From Bog-473 sp963791995 (GTDB lineage Bacteria > Actinomycetota > Acidimicrobiia > Acidimicrobiales > RAAP-2), in contig CAWBUQ010000012.1 of the NCBI GenBank assembly GCA_963791995.1, forward strand, positions 18,256-82,255: 64,000 nucleotides of DNA, in the 5' to 3' direction. This document shows positions 1 through 9,093 of the stretch, one piece after another. The notes beneath the pieces were generated by a model. That model did no database searches and had not been told where the DNA came from. It was given only the letters and a program-made list of their open reading frames with translations. The position numbers were made by a program, and so were the translations under genes. How positions within the stretch are numbered: the stretch's first letter is position 1; each line of letters starts with the position of its first letter.

Positions 1-237
1 CTACTGCAGTTCTTCACCGCCAACATCGGATTGCATCATGTCCACCACCTCAACAGTCGGATCCCGAACTACAACCTGCAGCGCGCCCACGACACCAACG
101 CCATCTTCGCCGCCGTCCCGACGGTCTCAATCCGAGACGGTCTTCGGGCCGTCAACCTCAAGCTCTGGGATGAACACACCGGCCAACTCGTGACCTTCGC
201 CCAAGCCAACCCCCACCCCGAACCCGTGCTCACGTAA
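1..237 (+). CDS. Fatty acid desaturase, 3' end only
   Basis: This is the last 78 codons of a membrane fatty acid desaturase whose 5' part lies outside the window. The frame is open from base 1. It carries the third histidine box (HHVHH) and ends at TAA 235-237. It is nearly identical to the end of the desaturase at 14507-15521: base 1 matches 15285, and only about ten bases differ up to the stop. The enzyme family introduces double bonds into acyl chains using a membrane di-iron centre bound by three histidine clusters. The two copies are probably a recent duplication. Confidence 0.85.
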   Translation, partial: LLQFFTANIGLHHVHHLNSRIPNYNLQRAHDTNAIFAAVPTVSIRDGLRAVNLKLWDEHTGQLVTFAQANPHPEPVLT

Positions 238-807
238 CCACGCTCCAGCTCCCAACAAGCACACAGAGCGCTCCGCCTGGTCCGGGAATGGCAGCCAAGC
301 CGCGCTCGGCGGCAGGTCCGCCGCATCATCCGGGCTCCAGGCCGTCGGGCCATCCCCGGAGCTGAACGCCAGCGGGCCCATCCCCTCGCGCGCGGTCACA
401 TCCAAGTGGGACATGACAGCGAAGTGCCGCGCGGGGCGCCCCAGGGTCGCCTGATTTCTCAAGAATCCGACCTGTGGTGACGCCGTTGAGCGAGGCCGGT
501 GGCACGACGGAATCCCTATCTTGACCCATGCGGTATCTGGCATGGAGAATGAGATTGTGCTTCTGACCACCATCCCTGCCGGTGATCTGGTGGGGGCGTA
601 TGGTCGGGAGTCCTGGGTCTCGGTCTGACCTGCGAACCGGCTGACGCTGGCTTGGTTGTCTTGCGAATCGATCTGTCGACCGGGACCCAGGAACCTTCCC
701 GGCATCCACCGGTGAAACCGTTCTGATCCTCCCGTCCTGGTCTAGAGGTCGGGGTTCACAGGGTCGGTCGGCCAGCGGGTGCGTGCCACCCCTCAACCTT
801 GAAAGGG

Positions 808-1858
808 ATGGCCTTGACCATCGTAGAGACATCTACCGTCACTGGCGGTGTGGACACCCACGCCGACGCGCACGTGGCCGCTGCGCTCGACCACATCGGC
901 GGCCTGTTGGGTACCAAGAGCTTCCCGACCACCACGGCCGGATATCGACGTCTGTTGGCCTGGTTGCGAAGCTTCGGCACCGTCGGCGTGGTCGGGGTGG
1001 AGGGCACGGGAAGTTACGGGGCCGGCCTCACCCGACATCTGGCCGCCGCTGGGGTCCGGGTGGTCGAGGTCGACCGCTCGGATCGCCAGGACCGTCACCG
1101 CTCGGGCAAGTCCGACCCCCTCGACGCCGAGAGCGCGCGCCCGGGCCGCCCTGTCGGGCAAAGCCAAGGGTGCGCCCCGGGGACGGGACGGGACGGTGGA
1201 AGCCATCCGGGCGTTGATGGTGGCCAAACGCTCCGCTCGCGGCGAGCGGACCCGGTCGGTCAATCAGGCCCGAGCCCTTGTGGTTACTGGCCCCGACGAC
1301 CTCCGAGCCCGGTTCGAACGGCACTCCACCGACGCCCTGGTGGCCGAGCTGGCCGCGCTGCGACCCCGCTGCGGTGACACCGTGGGATACGTCACCCGCA
1401 TCGCCCTACGGGAGCTCGGCCGGCGGGCCGAGTTCCTCGCCACCCAGATCGACTACCTCGACGAGTTCCTCCTGCCCCTGGTCGAGCTGCAGGCCCCCAG
1501 TCTGCTCGAGATGTACGGAGCCGGCCCGCATATCGCGGCCATTCTGATCATCGCAGCGGGTGATCACCCCGACCGGCTGCGCTCCGAAGCGGCCTGGGCC
1601 CATCTGTGCGGGGCCGCTCCCATCCCGGCCAACTCGGGAAAGACCACCGGACGGTTCCGGCTCAACCCCGGCGGGGACCGCCAAGCCAACCACGCCCTGT
1701 GGCGCATCGTGTTCACCCGCATGGGCTCCCACCAGCCGACTCGGGTTTACGTCGAACGGCGCCTCAAAGAAGGCAAGACCAAGACCGAGATCATCCGCTG
1801 TTTGAAGCGTTACGTCGCCAGGGAGGTCTACCACCACCTCCTCTGGACCGCCGACTGA
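808..1858 (+). pseudogene. IS110-family transposase, one frameshift
   Basis: The protein would be about 350 residues, the normal IS110 size. The N-terminal RuvC-like DEDD domain is clear: VDTHADAH holds the first Asp, VEGTGSYG the Glu, and SDPLDAESA the following acidic residues. The C-terminal Tnp_20 domain follows with MYGAGPHIAAIL and the serine-bearing region PANSGKTTGRF. The reading frame changes once near 1130-1140, within a GC repeat (gagcgcgcgcc); restoring one base joins the halves. I chose ATG 808 because the family usually begins close to VDTHAD; a TTG lies at 799. It may be a sequencing error or a dead copy. Confidence 0.85.
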
Positions 1859-1867
1859 CGCCAACCT

Positions 1868-1943
1868 CTCGGGGACGACCTGACCCACGATTCGGCTGTC
1901 GCCACCGCGCTGACCTGTTAACGATTTGTCGGTCGTCCCCGAG
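1868..1943 (+). repeat. 13-bp inverted repeat behind the IS110 transposase
   Basis: The arms CTCGGGGACGACC (1868-1880) and GGTCGTCCCCGAG (1931-1943) are perfectly complementary around a 50-base loop, starting 9 bases after the transposase stop. This could be a transcription terminator or part of the right end of the element. No T-tract follows. Confidence 0.5.
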
Positions 1944-2039
1944 CAACATCGCCTGCTGAGCGAGACCTAATAAGAGCTTGTCCGCAAACCCAGCACCCAC
2001 GCCGGACTGATCGGTCCTTCAACCGACACCGAGGTCACC

Positions 2040-2246
2040 ATGCAACCACCCGTCACCGTTGAGATCGACACCGGCTCCGCCAGCTCCCGCGGCCGGCCAC
2101 CAGAACAGATCTGGCTGGTCCGGCTCCGCCGAGGCGACCGCAGCATCATCACCACAATCGGCCTGACCCGCAACAACGCCGAGCACCTCGCCGAACGGAT
2201 CACCAACCTTCTCGCAAACCCAGAAGAACCCCTTGACAAAACATAG
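2040..2246 (+). CDS. Small conserved-type hypothetical protein
   Basis: This 68-residue soluble protein starts at ATG 2040, 4 bases after a GAGGT ribosome-binding site. The central segment (IWLVRLRRGDRS) has alternating hydrophobic residues, and the end is an amphipathic helix. No domain is recognised. Coding character is supported by the ribosome-binding site and the balanced composition. Its position behind the IS110 element, at the edge of the mobilisation region, gives no functional hint. Confidence 0.5.
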   Translation: MQPPVTVEIDTGSASSRGRPPEQIWLVRLRRGDRSIITTIGLTRNNAEHLAERITNLLANPEEPLDKT

Positions 2247-2813
2247 GAGCATCGATCCTGACCGGGAACACCCAAAGCCCAGATCCCCCCCGCCGGTCAC
2301 TGAGCCTGAAGATCATCCGATCGAACATGGCCAAGCTGCCAGTGACCCCCTTGGCATGCACCTCCTCGAGCGCACCCACCACCGACCTCCTGACCCGTAC
2401 GAACTCGTCCCAGCTACCACCAAGTCTGGACCGCACAGGGCCGGCTTTGCCGGCCCGACAACAGACGCTCTCCCGTCCGCGGTCGCGCCCAACCCGCAGG
2501 CTTCGGCCGCCCCCCAAATCAAACCCCGACCCAACATGCCGCGGCCCCGTTTGGTTGCGGACGAAGGCTGCGGTAGGGGACAGGCTGGGCTTGGCCGCTG
2601 GAATATTGACTCCGAGTTTTTCGGCTTGAGCGAGTCTGGCTCGCAGGGAGGACGCGGACCGGGCGTCGGGGAGCGGCGCTGCGGTCGGCGGGCGGCCGCC
2701 GAAGAGGGCGTGAGTCGGGAGGGCGAACGGTGTTGGCTTGATGGTACGGCCCGACGTCTGACCCAGTTTCCGGCGGGCCCGGTCCGTGCGGTCCTCAGGA
2801 CCGATAGGTTCGG
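2247..2813. other. No gene seen
   Basis: Open frames exist on both strands but have arginine/proline-rich translations typical of GC-rich shadow frames, and none has a ribosome-binding site. I recognise no RNA or repeat here. Confidence 0.5.
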
Positions 2814-3535
2814 TTGGTGCCCCAGAACTGGACCGAACTCGCCGACCGGCTCGTCAAGGTGCTCCATCTGTCGTCGGCTCCGGTGGCTATCACTTTCGCG
2901 GCGAGCCCGCCGCTGGGTATCGACCGCTTCGACGCCCCGATGCCCCCGGCGACCGAGGACGGTCGCCGGGGTCGGGTCTCGGCGGGGTGCGTGTTCTGGA
3001 TTCACGGGGCTGAGCGGGCGTTCGCGACGGTGCCCGAGGATCACGGAAACTGCAGCGTGGGCAGCGTCACCCACGGTCTGCTCGCCCCTGGCGAGGTCAT
3101 CGACCGTAGCGACGTGGCCGAGCTGGTCGGTGCCGGTTGGGTCGGGCCCAGCGTCTTGGATAGGCTGCCGAAGGTGGCGACGCGGCCGGGGTCGGTCGTC
3201 TACGCCCCTCTCGGTGCCGTTCCGATCGAGCCCGATGTGGTGCTCTTGCGGGTCAATGCCCGCCAGTTGATGGTGCTTTCCGACGCCCTTCCGGGCCTTT
3301 CCTCGGGGGCAAGCCCCAGTGCCACATCGTGGCCATGGCCAAGGAGCAGGGGGTTCCGGCGGCCAGCGTCGGCTGCGCCCTCAGCCGGCAACGGACGGGC
3401 ATGCCCGCCGAGGAGATGACCTGTGCCCTGCCGGCCGGGCAACTGGACACGATGGTCGAGGCCATCGAGAAGACCTCGGGGATCGACGGCGCCGTGGCCC
3501 GCTACGCCGCCGAAGACGCCCACCGCTTCGCCTGA
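2814..3535 (+). CDS. DUF169 family protein, one frameshift
   Basis: The product resembles the DUF169 (COG2043) family of about 240 residues, whose function is unknown. The first frame runs from TTG 2814 or GTG 2817 to about 3295 and contains CVFWIHGAE and SVGSVTHGLL. The second frame resumes near 3310 with CHIVAMAKEQG and ends at TGA 3535. The switch lies in the glycine-rich stretch around 3295-3315. DUF169 proteins carry conserved cysteines that could bind metal. The gene converges with the radical SAM remnant, with only 14 bases between their stops. Confidence 0.7.
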
Positions 3536-3549
3536 ACAACGGCGGCGGC

Positions 3550-4325
3550 TTAGACGAATGGGGCCAGCGGCACGAGTTGGGCCTCGGTGGGCTCGGAGCA
3601 GCAAAACCATGGTTCGGTGAGCCGGGCTCGCTCGCCCCGAGGGCCGACGGAAACGGCCCCTGGGGCGGGGCGCGCCGGTGCGTTCGATGTGTGCGAGCGG
3701 ATGAGCCCGTCGACCTGATTGAAGGTCCGCTCCGGATCCTCGCCGACTTGGGCCTCGACCAGGGCGGCGATCTCCGCCTGGAGATGGTCGACGACGGGAT
3801 CGGGATGGGTCCAGGTCCAACCCAGCCGGGCCGGGTCGTAGCCGCCCAGGTGGGCGGTCATGGCCGGCTCGGCCAACAGCAGGGAACCTTCGGGTACGAG
3901 CAGCCTTACGCTGTACTGCACGGGATCGACGTTGGCGATGAGATCGTGGGCCACCACGAAGTCGACGAGGGCGGCCAGGTCGTCGAGGGTGGTCCATGGC
4001 GCGAAAGGCAGCCACGACGGGCGGATCTCGATGCCGTACGAGCGTAGGGCGATGACCGCTTCGGACATGTCGGCGGCGGTGTGGCCCTTGTGCAGAACCG
4101 CGAGAATACGGTCATTGACGGACTCGAAGGCGCTGACCACGAACGCACAGCCGGCCTCGGCCAACTCGGGGAGCATGTCGGGGTGAGTGAGGAGGTGCTC
4201 GACCTTGATGGTGGCGTCGAAGGTCAGGTCGGGATGGCGGGCATGCACCGCGACCATGACCCGGCGGGCATGGTGGGGTGCGTTGAGGAAGTCGGGGTCG
4301 GCGAAGCTGAGATGGCGGGCCCCGT
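3550..4325 (-). pseudogene. Radical SAM protein, N-terminus lost, CCSEP tail
   Basis: The remaining ~258 residues are the second half of a radical SAM enzyme. In frame above the first ATG one still reads RHLSFADPDFLNAPHHARRV, a typical strand after the iron-sulfur domain, followed by FDATIKVEHLLTH and GCAFVVSAFESVND. The CxxxCxxC cluster motif is missing because the gene is cut near 4325 by recombinase sequence. The C-terminus ends TEPWFCCSEPTEAQL, like the CUAEP/CCAEP-tail radical SAM family as I remember it. Both cysteines are plain TGC codons. The remnant cannot be active as it stands. Confidence 0.75.
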
Positions 4326-5017
4326 TCGAAGTCGAGCTGGTCGAGGCCGGCGAGGGCGCGCTGAGCGAAGTTGGCGATGCGGTGGCTGAGGCGATTGTCT
4401 TGGGCCAGCTCGGCCCGCTGGGCGACCAGTGCTTGTCGTTCGTCGTCGAGTCGACGGGTGCGGGCGTCGAGTTCGCGGGAGCGTCGAGTCATGTCGGCGA
4501 TGTCGATCACTCCGGCCTGGTAGAGGTCGGCGAGTCGGCGCCGCTCAGTTTGTGCGGCTTCTCTGCGGTGGTCCAGGCGGGCTAACTGGGTGGCGAGGAG
4601 CTCGTCGTCCGGGGTGGGTGTTTGGGCGGTGAGGGCGGCTTCCCCGGCGGTGAGGAGGTCGGGTTGGGCCAACAGTTGCTGAACCTGATCGAAGACGAAG
4701 GCGTCGAGTTCGTCGGCGTGGATTCGCCGCTCTGGGCAACGGCGTTCTTCGCCGCCGGCACGGAGGGGGTCACGGTTGGGGCAGGCGTAGTAGCGCGACA
4801 GCCCGTAGTCGCGATAGGCCCGGTGGGCGCCGAGTTTGACACCGCAATGGCCGCAGCGAACAAGCCGTCGGAGCAGGAACGTGTCGGGCTCGGTTCGCCT
4901 GGGGCTGAAGATGGTGTTGTCGTGGGCGGCTCGCTGGACAGCCTGGAAGGTGACCAGTTTCGGTTCGATTTCGAGCGGGCCTTCTGCGACGGCTACAGCC
5001 CGTGGCAGGCGATTCAA
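4320..5017 (-). pseudogene. Large serine recombinase, internal fragment
   Basis: The fragment starts within the recombinase domain (VTFQAVQRAAHDN), then shows the zinc beta-ribbon (CGHCG near residue 56 and YYACPN, with CPERR later). It continues into the C-terminal coiled coil (LARLDHRREAAQTERRRLADLYQAG). The catalytic resolvase domain at the N-terminus is absent, and the C-terminus is cut at LDFERG, where radical SAM sequence begins. A large serine integrase probably inserted or recombined here and was then trimmed by deletion at both ends. Confidence 0.8.
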
Positions 5018-5076
5018 GAAGCTCTCGGTCTATCCGCCTATGGTGCCGGCGATCTTCCGGCCGCCCCGGTGGCGTC

Positions 5077-6168
5077 ATGAACGTCGACCGCCAAAGCGGG
5101 GTGGCCGTCCGCCCTATGCAACTGCTGGCCTCCATCGAAGCGGCCGTGGCGGGGACCTGGCCCCAGCCGGTGTGGTTGACCGGAGAGGTCGAGCAGGTCA
5201 ACACCACGGGCCGACATGTCCATCTGACCCTCATCGACGAGCACAGCCGTCTACGGGTCGTCGCTATCGGCCTGGACGCCCAACGGGTCAAGGGGCGGCT
5301 GACTCGGGCCGGGCTGGCCTTGGAGCGGGGTGCTTCCATCCGGGTGTACGGGAATGTCCACATCTACCCCTCGCGTGGCGACCTTGAGTTGCGCGCTATC
5401 GATATTGACACCGCTGTCGGAGTCGGCGACGCCGAAGCGCAGCGACGTCGAACCCTCGAGGTCATCGCCAGGCTGGGCTTGGCGGAACGGCAGCCCGGCC
5501 TGCCCACCCCGGTCGCGCCTCTGCGAGTCGGAGTGGTGACTCCCGGCGGCCAGGGCCTCGAAGACCTCGAGACCCGGTTGCGCATGACCCCCTGGGCGTG
5601 GGACCTGCGGGTCCTGCTGACCCCCAGCGAGGGGCCAAGAGCCTGGGAGTCGGTGAGTCGGGCCATTGGTGCGCTCAGCGGCCAAGTGGACGTGATCGTG
5701 GTCACCCGAGGCGGCGGAGCAGGCGTCACTACGGCTTATGACAGTCCGAGCGTGGCCTTCGCGGTGTGCCACGCGTCGTGCCCGGTCATAGTGGCCGTCG
5801 GCCATGCCAGCGATATCACGGTCGCTGAGCAGGTGGCGTGGCGACGAGAGTCCACGCCTACGGCGGCAGCGGTGACCTTGGATCGCGTTTTGGCGGCCCA
5901 ACGAGACGACCTGGCAAGAGAAATGGCTGCAGCCCTCGAGGACGCCGAACAGCTCCTGCGCAGGGTCAGCGAACAGCTTGAAGGCGAGTGGACCGAATTT
6001 CGCCTCGACATCGAACGCTACGCGGCCCGAACCACCCCTACAGGCAGCTCCGACGAGCACGCCAATGTCGCACCCTCGGTACGGCGGAACGCGTGGCGGC
6101 TAACCGCCGTCATCCTTCTTGTGCTGATAGTCATAGCCGGGATAGCCGCGGTGGCGGTTCTGGTATGA
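5077..6168 (+). CDS. Exonuclease VII large-subunit-like protein with C-terminal membrane anchor
   Basis: This 363-residue protein has an N-terminal OB fold (about residues 10-110; VWLTGEVEQVN, GRHVHLTLID), then the XseA nuclease core. The core shows VGVVTPGGQGLEDLETR (candidate catalytic Asp163), VIVVTRGGG (Arg211) and VGHASD (His243, Asp246) followed by RRESTPTAAA. These match the Asp, Arg, His and Asp needed by E. coli XseA. The helical tail is much shorter than in XseA and ends in a 22-residue hydrophobic segment (342-363), so the protein is probably membrane bound. Its stop overlaps the next start (ATGA). Being in a TraG operon, it probably acts on single-stranded DNA in conjugation rather than housekeeping repair. 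Confidence 0.8.
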   Translation: MNVDRQSGVAVRPMQLLASIEAAVAGTWPQPVWLTGEVEQVNTTGRHVHLTLIDEHSRLRVVAIGLDAQRVKGRLTRAGLALERGASIRVYGNVHIYPSRGDLELRAIDIDTAVGVGDAEAQRRRTLEVIARLGLAERQPGLPTPVAPLRVGVVTPGGQGLEDLETRLRMTPWAWDLRVLLTPSEGPRAWESVSRAIGALSGQVDVIVVTRGGGAGVTTAYDSPSVAFAVCHASCPVIVAVGHASDITVAEQVAWRRESTPTAAAVTLDRVLAAQRDDLAREMAAALEDAEQLLRRVSEQLEGEWTEFRLDIERYAARTTPTGSSDEHANVAPSVRRNAWRLTAVILLVLIVIAGIAAVAVLV

Positions 6169-6359
6169 CCGCAGCCCCCGACACGCTTCGGACCGCGATG
6201 ACCCGTCTGGCGGAACTGCGCCAGCAGATCGCGGACAGTCGGCTCGCGTCGGGCGATATCAGCACCGTGTACGCCGAAGCCACGGAGCTGTACCTGGCCG
6301 CTCGACGAAGCCTGGAACGGATCGAGACCGACCTTCGAGTGACCAGGGAGAAGATCTGA
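6165..6359 (+). CDS. Exonuclease VII small-subunit-like protein
   Basis: This 64-residue helical protein starts at ATG 6165 and overlaps the stop of the XseA-like gene. The size and the pattern (MTRLAELRQQIADSRLASGD, then STVYAEATELYLAARRSLER) resemble XseB, the small subunit that wraps the helical tail of XseA. Translational coupling supports a complex with the upstream protein. Identification rests on pattern and neighbour only. Confidence 0.65.
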   Translation: MTAAPDTLRTAMTRLAELRQQIADSRLASGDISTVYAEATELYLAARRSLERIETDLRVTREKI

Positions 6360-8191
6360 TGGCCCGCATCCATCACTACGGCCACCGGGATCGGGCTGAA
6401 CGCACACCCGGCTCACATGACGCCTTCATGGCCGCCTGCGCCATCACCGCTGTGGCGGTCGTATGCGGCCTGGTGATCGGTACCGGCCTGCTCGACGGCC
6501 TGGTATTCGCCGGGGAAGCCCCGTCTCTGCGGCACCGCTCGCTGCCGGAGATCGTGGCTCAGGTATTCACCCACGCCAAACATCCCTACCGGGCGTTCGC
6601 GCAGGCCGCGACAGGACCGGTCACCTCCCCGTGGGCTTTCTGGGTGATGTTCGCCCTGCTGGCGGTGATCGTTGCCGCGGCAATCTTGTGGGGGGTGGTG
6701 CGCTTCGGTCGGTGGGGGAGTAAGACCCACGCCGGGTTCGCCACCTCCGCCACGGTACGGCGGGTCGCCTCAGCTCGAGCGGCCGCCGCGAAGCGAGCCC
6801 AAACCCGGCCCGATCTTGCCGGCGAGCGGCGGCAGGCGGCACATCAGTTCGGCTACCCACTGGGCCGCGCCGTCACCTCCGGGGGTGTCGCCATGCGAGG
6901 CTCGTGGGAGTCGTCTCTGATCACCTTTGGACCGCCTGGAAGCGGGAAGACCTTCCGGCTGCTGGTGCCCATCCTGAAAGACCACCCGGGCCCGGCCCTC
7001 GTCACGTCCACCAAGGCGGACATCTTCGAAGCCACCGCCTTGGCCCGCGCTGATGTCGGACCGGTGGCGGTGCTGGACCCCGAGGGCATGGCCCCCGCTG
7101 GAGCCGCGGTGCGATGGTCGGTGGTCCGAGGCTGCGAGGACACCCGCACGGCCGAGCGGCGAGCGGCCGCCCTCATCGCAGGAGCACCCGGCGGCACCAC
7201 GCCCGATACCGGCAACTCGGCCTTCTTCAAAGCCAGCGCCCTGTCGGTGCTCAAGACCTTTCTGCACGCGGCCGCCCTGGGCGGCAAGACCGTCGTGGAC
7301 GTACAACGCTGGTGCCGCGGCGACTACTCAGGCGCAGAAGCCATCCTGACCGGCGAGGCCGACCCGCTGGTCGACCCCGCCGGACAGCTCGCTCAACACA
7401 CGGTCGGCGCTGAGGAGACCACCAGCGGAGTGATGCGCTACGTGGAGAACACTCTGGCCTGCTTCTCCCACCGCTCCGTCATCGACCTGTGCACACCCAG
7501 CCCTGACGACGAGTTCGACATGCGAGCCTTCGTCGAGGCCAAGGGCACCGTCTATCTCCTGGGCAAGGGAGAGCGGCTGTCGTCGGCCTCGGCGCTGACC
7601 ACCGCTTTCGCCGAGGAGCTGCTGTTTGTGGCCGGCGACGTCATGGCGCCCGCCCGCCCCGGCCGGCGTCTGGCCCCACCACTGTTGGCTTGCCTGGATG
7701 AAGCCCCGTCGGTGGCGCCCATCCCGAGCCTGCCTTTGCACCTGGCCGATGCCCGTGGCCGAGGCATCGTGATCATCGTTAGCGCCCAGAGCCCCTCACA
7801 GCTGCGAAAAGAATGGTCCGCCGCGGAGGCCGAGACCATGTTCAACGCCTCCACCGTCAAGATCATCTTCGGCGGCCTGTCAGTCGATAGCGACCTGGAC
7901 TGGCTGTCGAAGTTGACCGGCCGCCGCTACGTGCTCAGCCACACTCGTCAAACCCGGCCCGACTGGCGCACCGACTACTCATCCCACTGGGAAGAGGTGC
8001 CAGTGCTGCGGGCCGACGAGATCCGGACCCTCAATTCCGGGCACGCCTTGCTCATGTTCTCCGCCATCGCCCCCATCATCACCGACCTGCCCTTGATCTT
8101 TGATACCCGCGGCGGCCGACAGCTTCTCACCCACATGCGCACTATGGCCGCCCGCAACGACCGGGTCCGAGCCTCAATCGTCCCGGCGTGA
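6359..8191 (+). CDS. TraG/VirD4-type conjugation coupling ATPase
   Basis: This 610-residue membrane ATPase has two N-terminal membrane segments (about 24-46 and 93-112). Walker A is GPPGSGKT (191-198), with VTSTKADIFE just after. Walker B is LLACLDEAP (442-450), followed by the sensor region VIIVSAQSPSQL. This is the TraG/TraM-recognition layout of actinobacterial conjugative elements. Type IV coupling proteins link the relaxosome to the transfer channel and pump DNA. The start overlaps the preceding stop (TGATG) and the end overlaps DUF4913 (GTGA), so all four genes are translationally coupled. No relaxase or VirB4 is seen in the window, so the element is partial or mobilisable. Confidence 0.9.
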   Translation: MARIHHYGHRDRAERTPGSHDAFMAACAITAVAVVCGLVIGTGLLDGLVFAGEAPSLRHRSLPEIVAQVFTHAKHPYRAFAQAATGPVTSPWAFWVMFALLAVIVAAAILWGVVRFGRWGSKTHAGFATSATVRRVASARAAAAKRAQTRPDLAGERRQAAHQFGYPLGRAVTSGGVAMRGSWESSLITFGPPGSGKTFRLLVPILKDHPGPALVTSTKADIFEATALARADVGPVAVLDPEGMAPAGAAVRWSVVRGCEDTRTAERRAAALIAGAPGGTTPDTGNSAFFKASALSVLKTFLHAAALGGKTVVDVQRWCRGDYSGAEAILTGEADPLVDPAGQLAQHTVGAEETTSGVMRYVENTLACFSHRSVIDLCTPSPDDEFDMRAFVEAKGTVYLLGKGERLSSASALTTAFAEELLFVAGDVMAPARPGRRLAPPLLACLDEAPSVAPIPSLPLHLADARGRGIVIIVSAQSPSQLRKEWSAAEAETMFNASTVKIIFGGLSVDSDLDWLSKLTGRRYVLSHTRQTRPDWRTDYSSHWEEVPVLRADEIRTLNSGHALLMFSAIAPIITDLPLIFDTRGGRQLLTHMRTMAARNDRVRASIVPA

Positions 8192-8844
8192 CCGAGTCCG
8201 GCGACTACCAGGCGTGGGCTTCGCCATCGTGGTCGGCCCCAGCCCGGCACCTGCCCACGGCCGGAACGCCCGACGACCCCGACTTCGATGTCGGTGGCAC
8301 CTGGCCGTGGGATTGGTCAGCCATGTCCCGCCAGCAGGCGCAGCGAATGTGGGATCGCCTCCAGGGGTTCGTGGCCTACCTCAACCACCGCTACGCTTGG
8401 GACTACCCGCAGCAGATCCCCATGTGCTGGGCCTTCCACGGCGGCCTCGTGGAGGAGCTCACCACGCTGTACTGGTCCCGGTGGGCGGCGTTTAGCGGAC
8501 CCGACGCCAGCCCCGACAAAGCCCAGGCCTGGCACACCTACTACCTGCCGCCGTTCTACAGTCGCCTGGCCGCCTGGTGCGGCGGCCCCCAACACCTGAG
8601 CAAATGCCAGGCCGGCAACCATGAACCGGCCCGCCAACACGAAGGACGGACCGGACAAGCAGCCCGATGGGCGAAACTAACCGAACAACTACGTGAGGAC
8701 GACGAGGATGAGCGTGCCGCCGAGACCAGCGGCTGGGCGCAAACGGGTGAACCGGCTACCTACCCGCCTCTGACCGTCGTACCGCAACCGCCGGACCCAC
8801 CGCCCCCTGACTACAACGGCCCAACGCCGAAGTCTCAGATCTAG
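8188..8844 (+). CDS. DUF4913 family protein
   Basis: This 218-residue soluble protein starts at GTG 8188, overlapping the traG stop. The core, about residues 35-150 (WPWDWSAMSRQQAQRMW, LNHRYAWDYPQQIPMCW, HGGLVEELTTLYWSRW), matches the DUF4913 family commonly found beside TraG-type ATPases in actinobacterial mobile elements. Its function is unknown. The C-terminus is proline-rich and probably disordered. It is the last gene of the operon. Confidence 0.75.
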   Translation: MTESGDYQAWASPSWSAPARHLPTAGTPDDPDFDVGGTWPWDWSAMSRQQAQRMWDRLQGFVAYLNHRYAWDYPQQIPMCWAFHGGLVEELTTLYWSRWAAFSGPDASPDKAQAWHTYYLPPFYSRLAAWCGGPQHLSKCQAGNHEPARQHEGRTGQAARWAKLTEQLREDDEDERAAETSGWAQTGEPATYPPLTVVPQPPDPPPPDYNGPTPKSQI

Positions 8845-9025
8845 AGCCATGACGCCCCGGCCGGACGGCCCTCGTCTACGTCCCGTTCGAGTCTCCGGGC
8901 CTGCCAGTTCTCGTCGGGGTGGCGGCTGTCGCGGAAATATCCGTCCGGTATGGCGTTGGTCGGGGTGGACGGGGCTGCCATCGAGGAAGGGCCGAACGAC
9001 CCTCGGCCCGCACCACGCCGGGGGT

Positions 9026-9093
9026 GTAGAATCTAAATAGCTCAAGTTGAGTTATTGACCCTCCGCTTTCGGAGGGAGATCGGGGGTCCTGCC
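9026..9093 (+). promoter_or_regulatory. Possible promoter/operator with hairpin
   Basis: An AT-rich island (TAGAATCTAAATAG) is followed by the near-palindrome CTCAAGTTGAG (9041-9051) and a 7-bp hairpin CCCTCCG/CGGAGGG (9059-9076). The hairpin arm contains a GGAGGG that could act as, or hide, a ribosome-binding site for the gene at 9094. The role is inferred from position only. Confidence 0.35.

Larger units (their letters stand above)
424..1943 (+). mobile_element. IS110-family insertion sequence (approximate limits)
   Basis: The element comprises a non-coding left part (about 424-807), the transposase at 808-1858 and a hairpin at 1868-1943. IS110-family elements carry a structured bridge RNA in the non-coding end next to the recombinase gene, so 424-807 is the place to look for one. 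Bases 424-542 recur, diverged, at 45925-46044 without a transposase. The two copies share a 19-base start (gtgccgcgcggggcgcccc), which suggests that the left boundary is near 424. The right boundary is a guess. IS110 elements have no clear inverted repeats, so the exact ends cannot be read. Confidence 0.6.

Noticed and set aside
1130..1142. Programmed frameshift in the IS110 transposase
   Set aside because: IS110 transposases are made from one frame; the GC-repeat site is better explained by an indel.
2233..3270. A 345-codon plus-strand frame
   Set aside because: Its second half is the wrong frame of the DUF169 gene, and the first half has no protein character.
3590..3620. Selenocysteine in the radical SAM tail
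   Set aside because: Both positions in the CC pair are ordinary TGC codons and no TGA is present; no SECIS element was looked for further.
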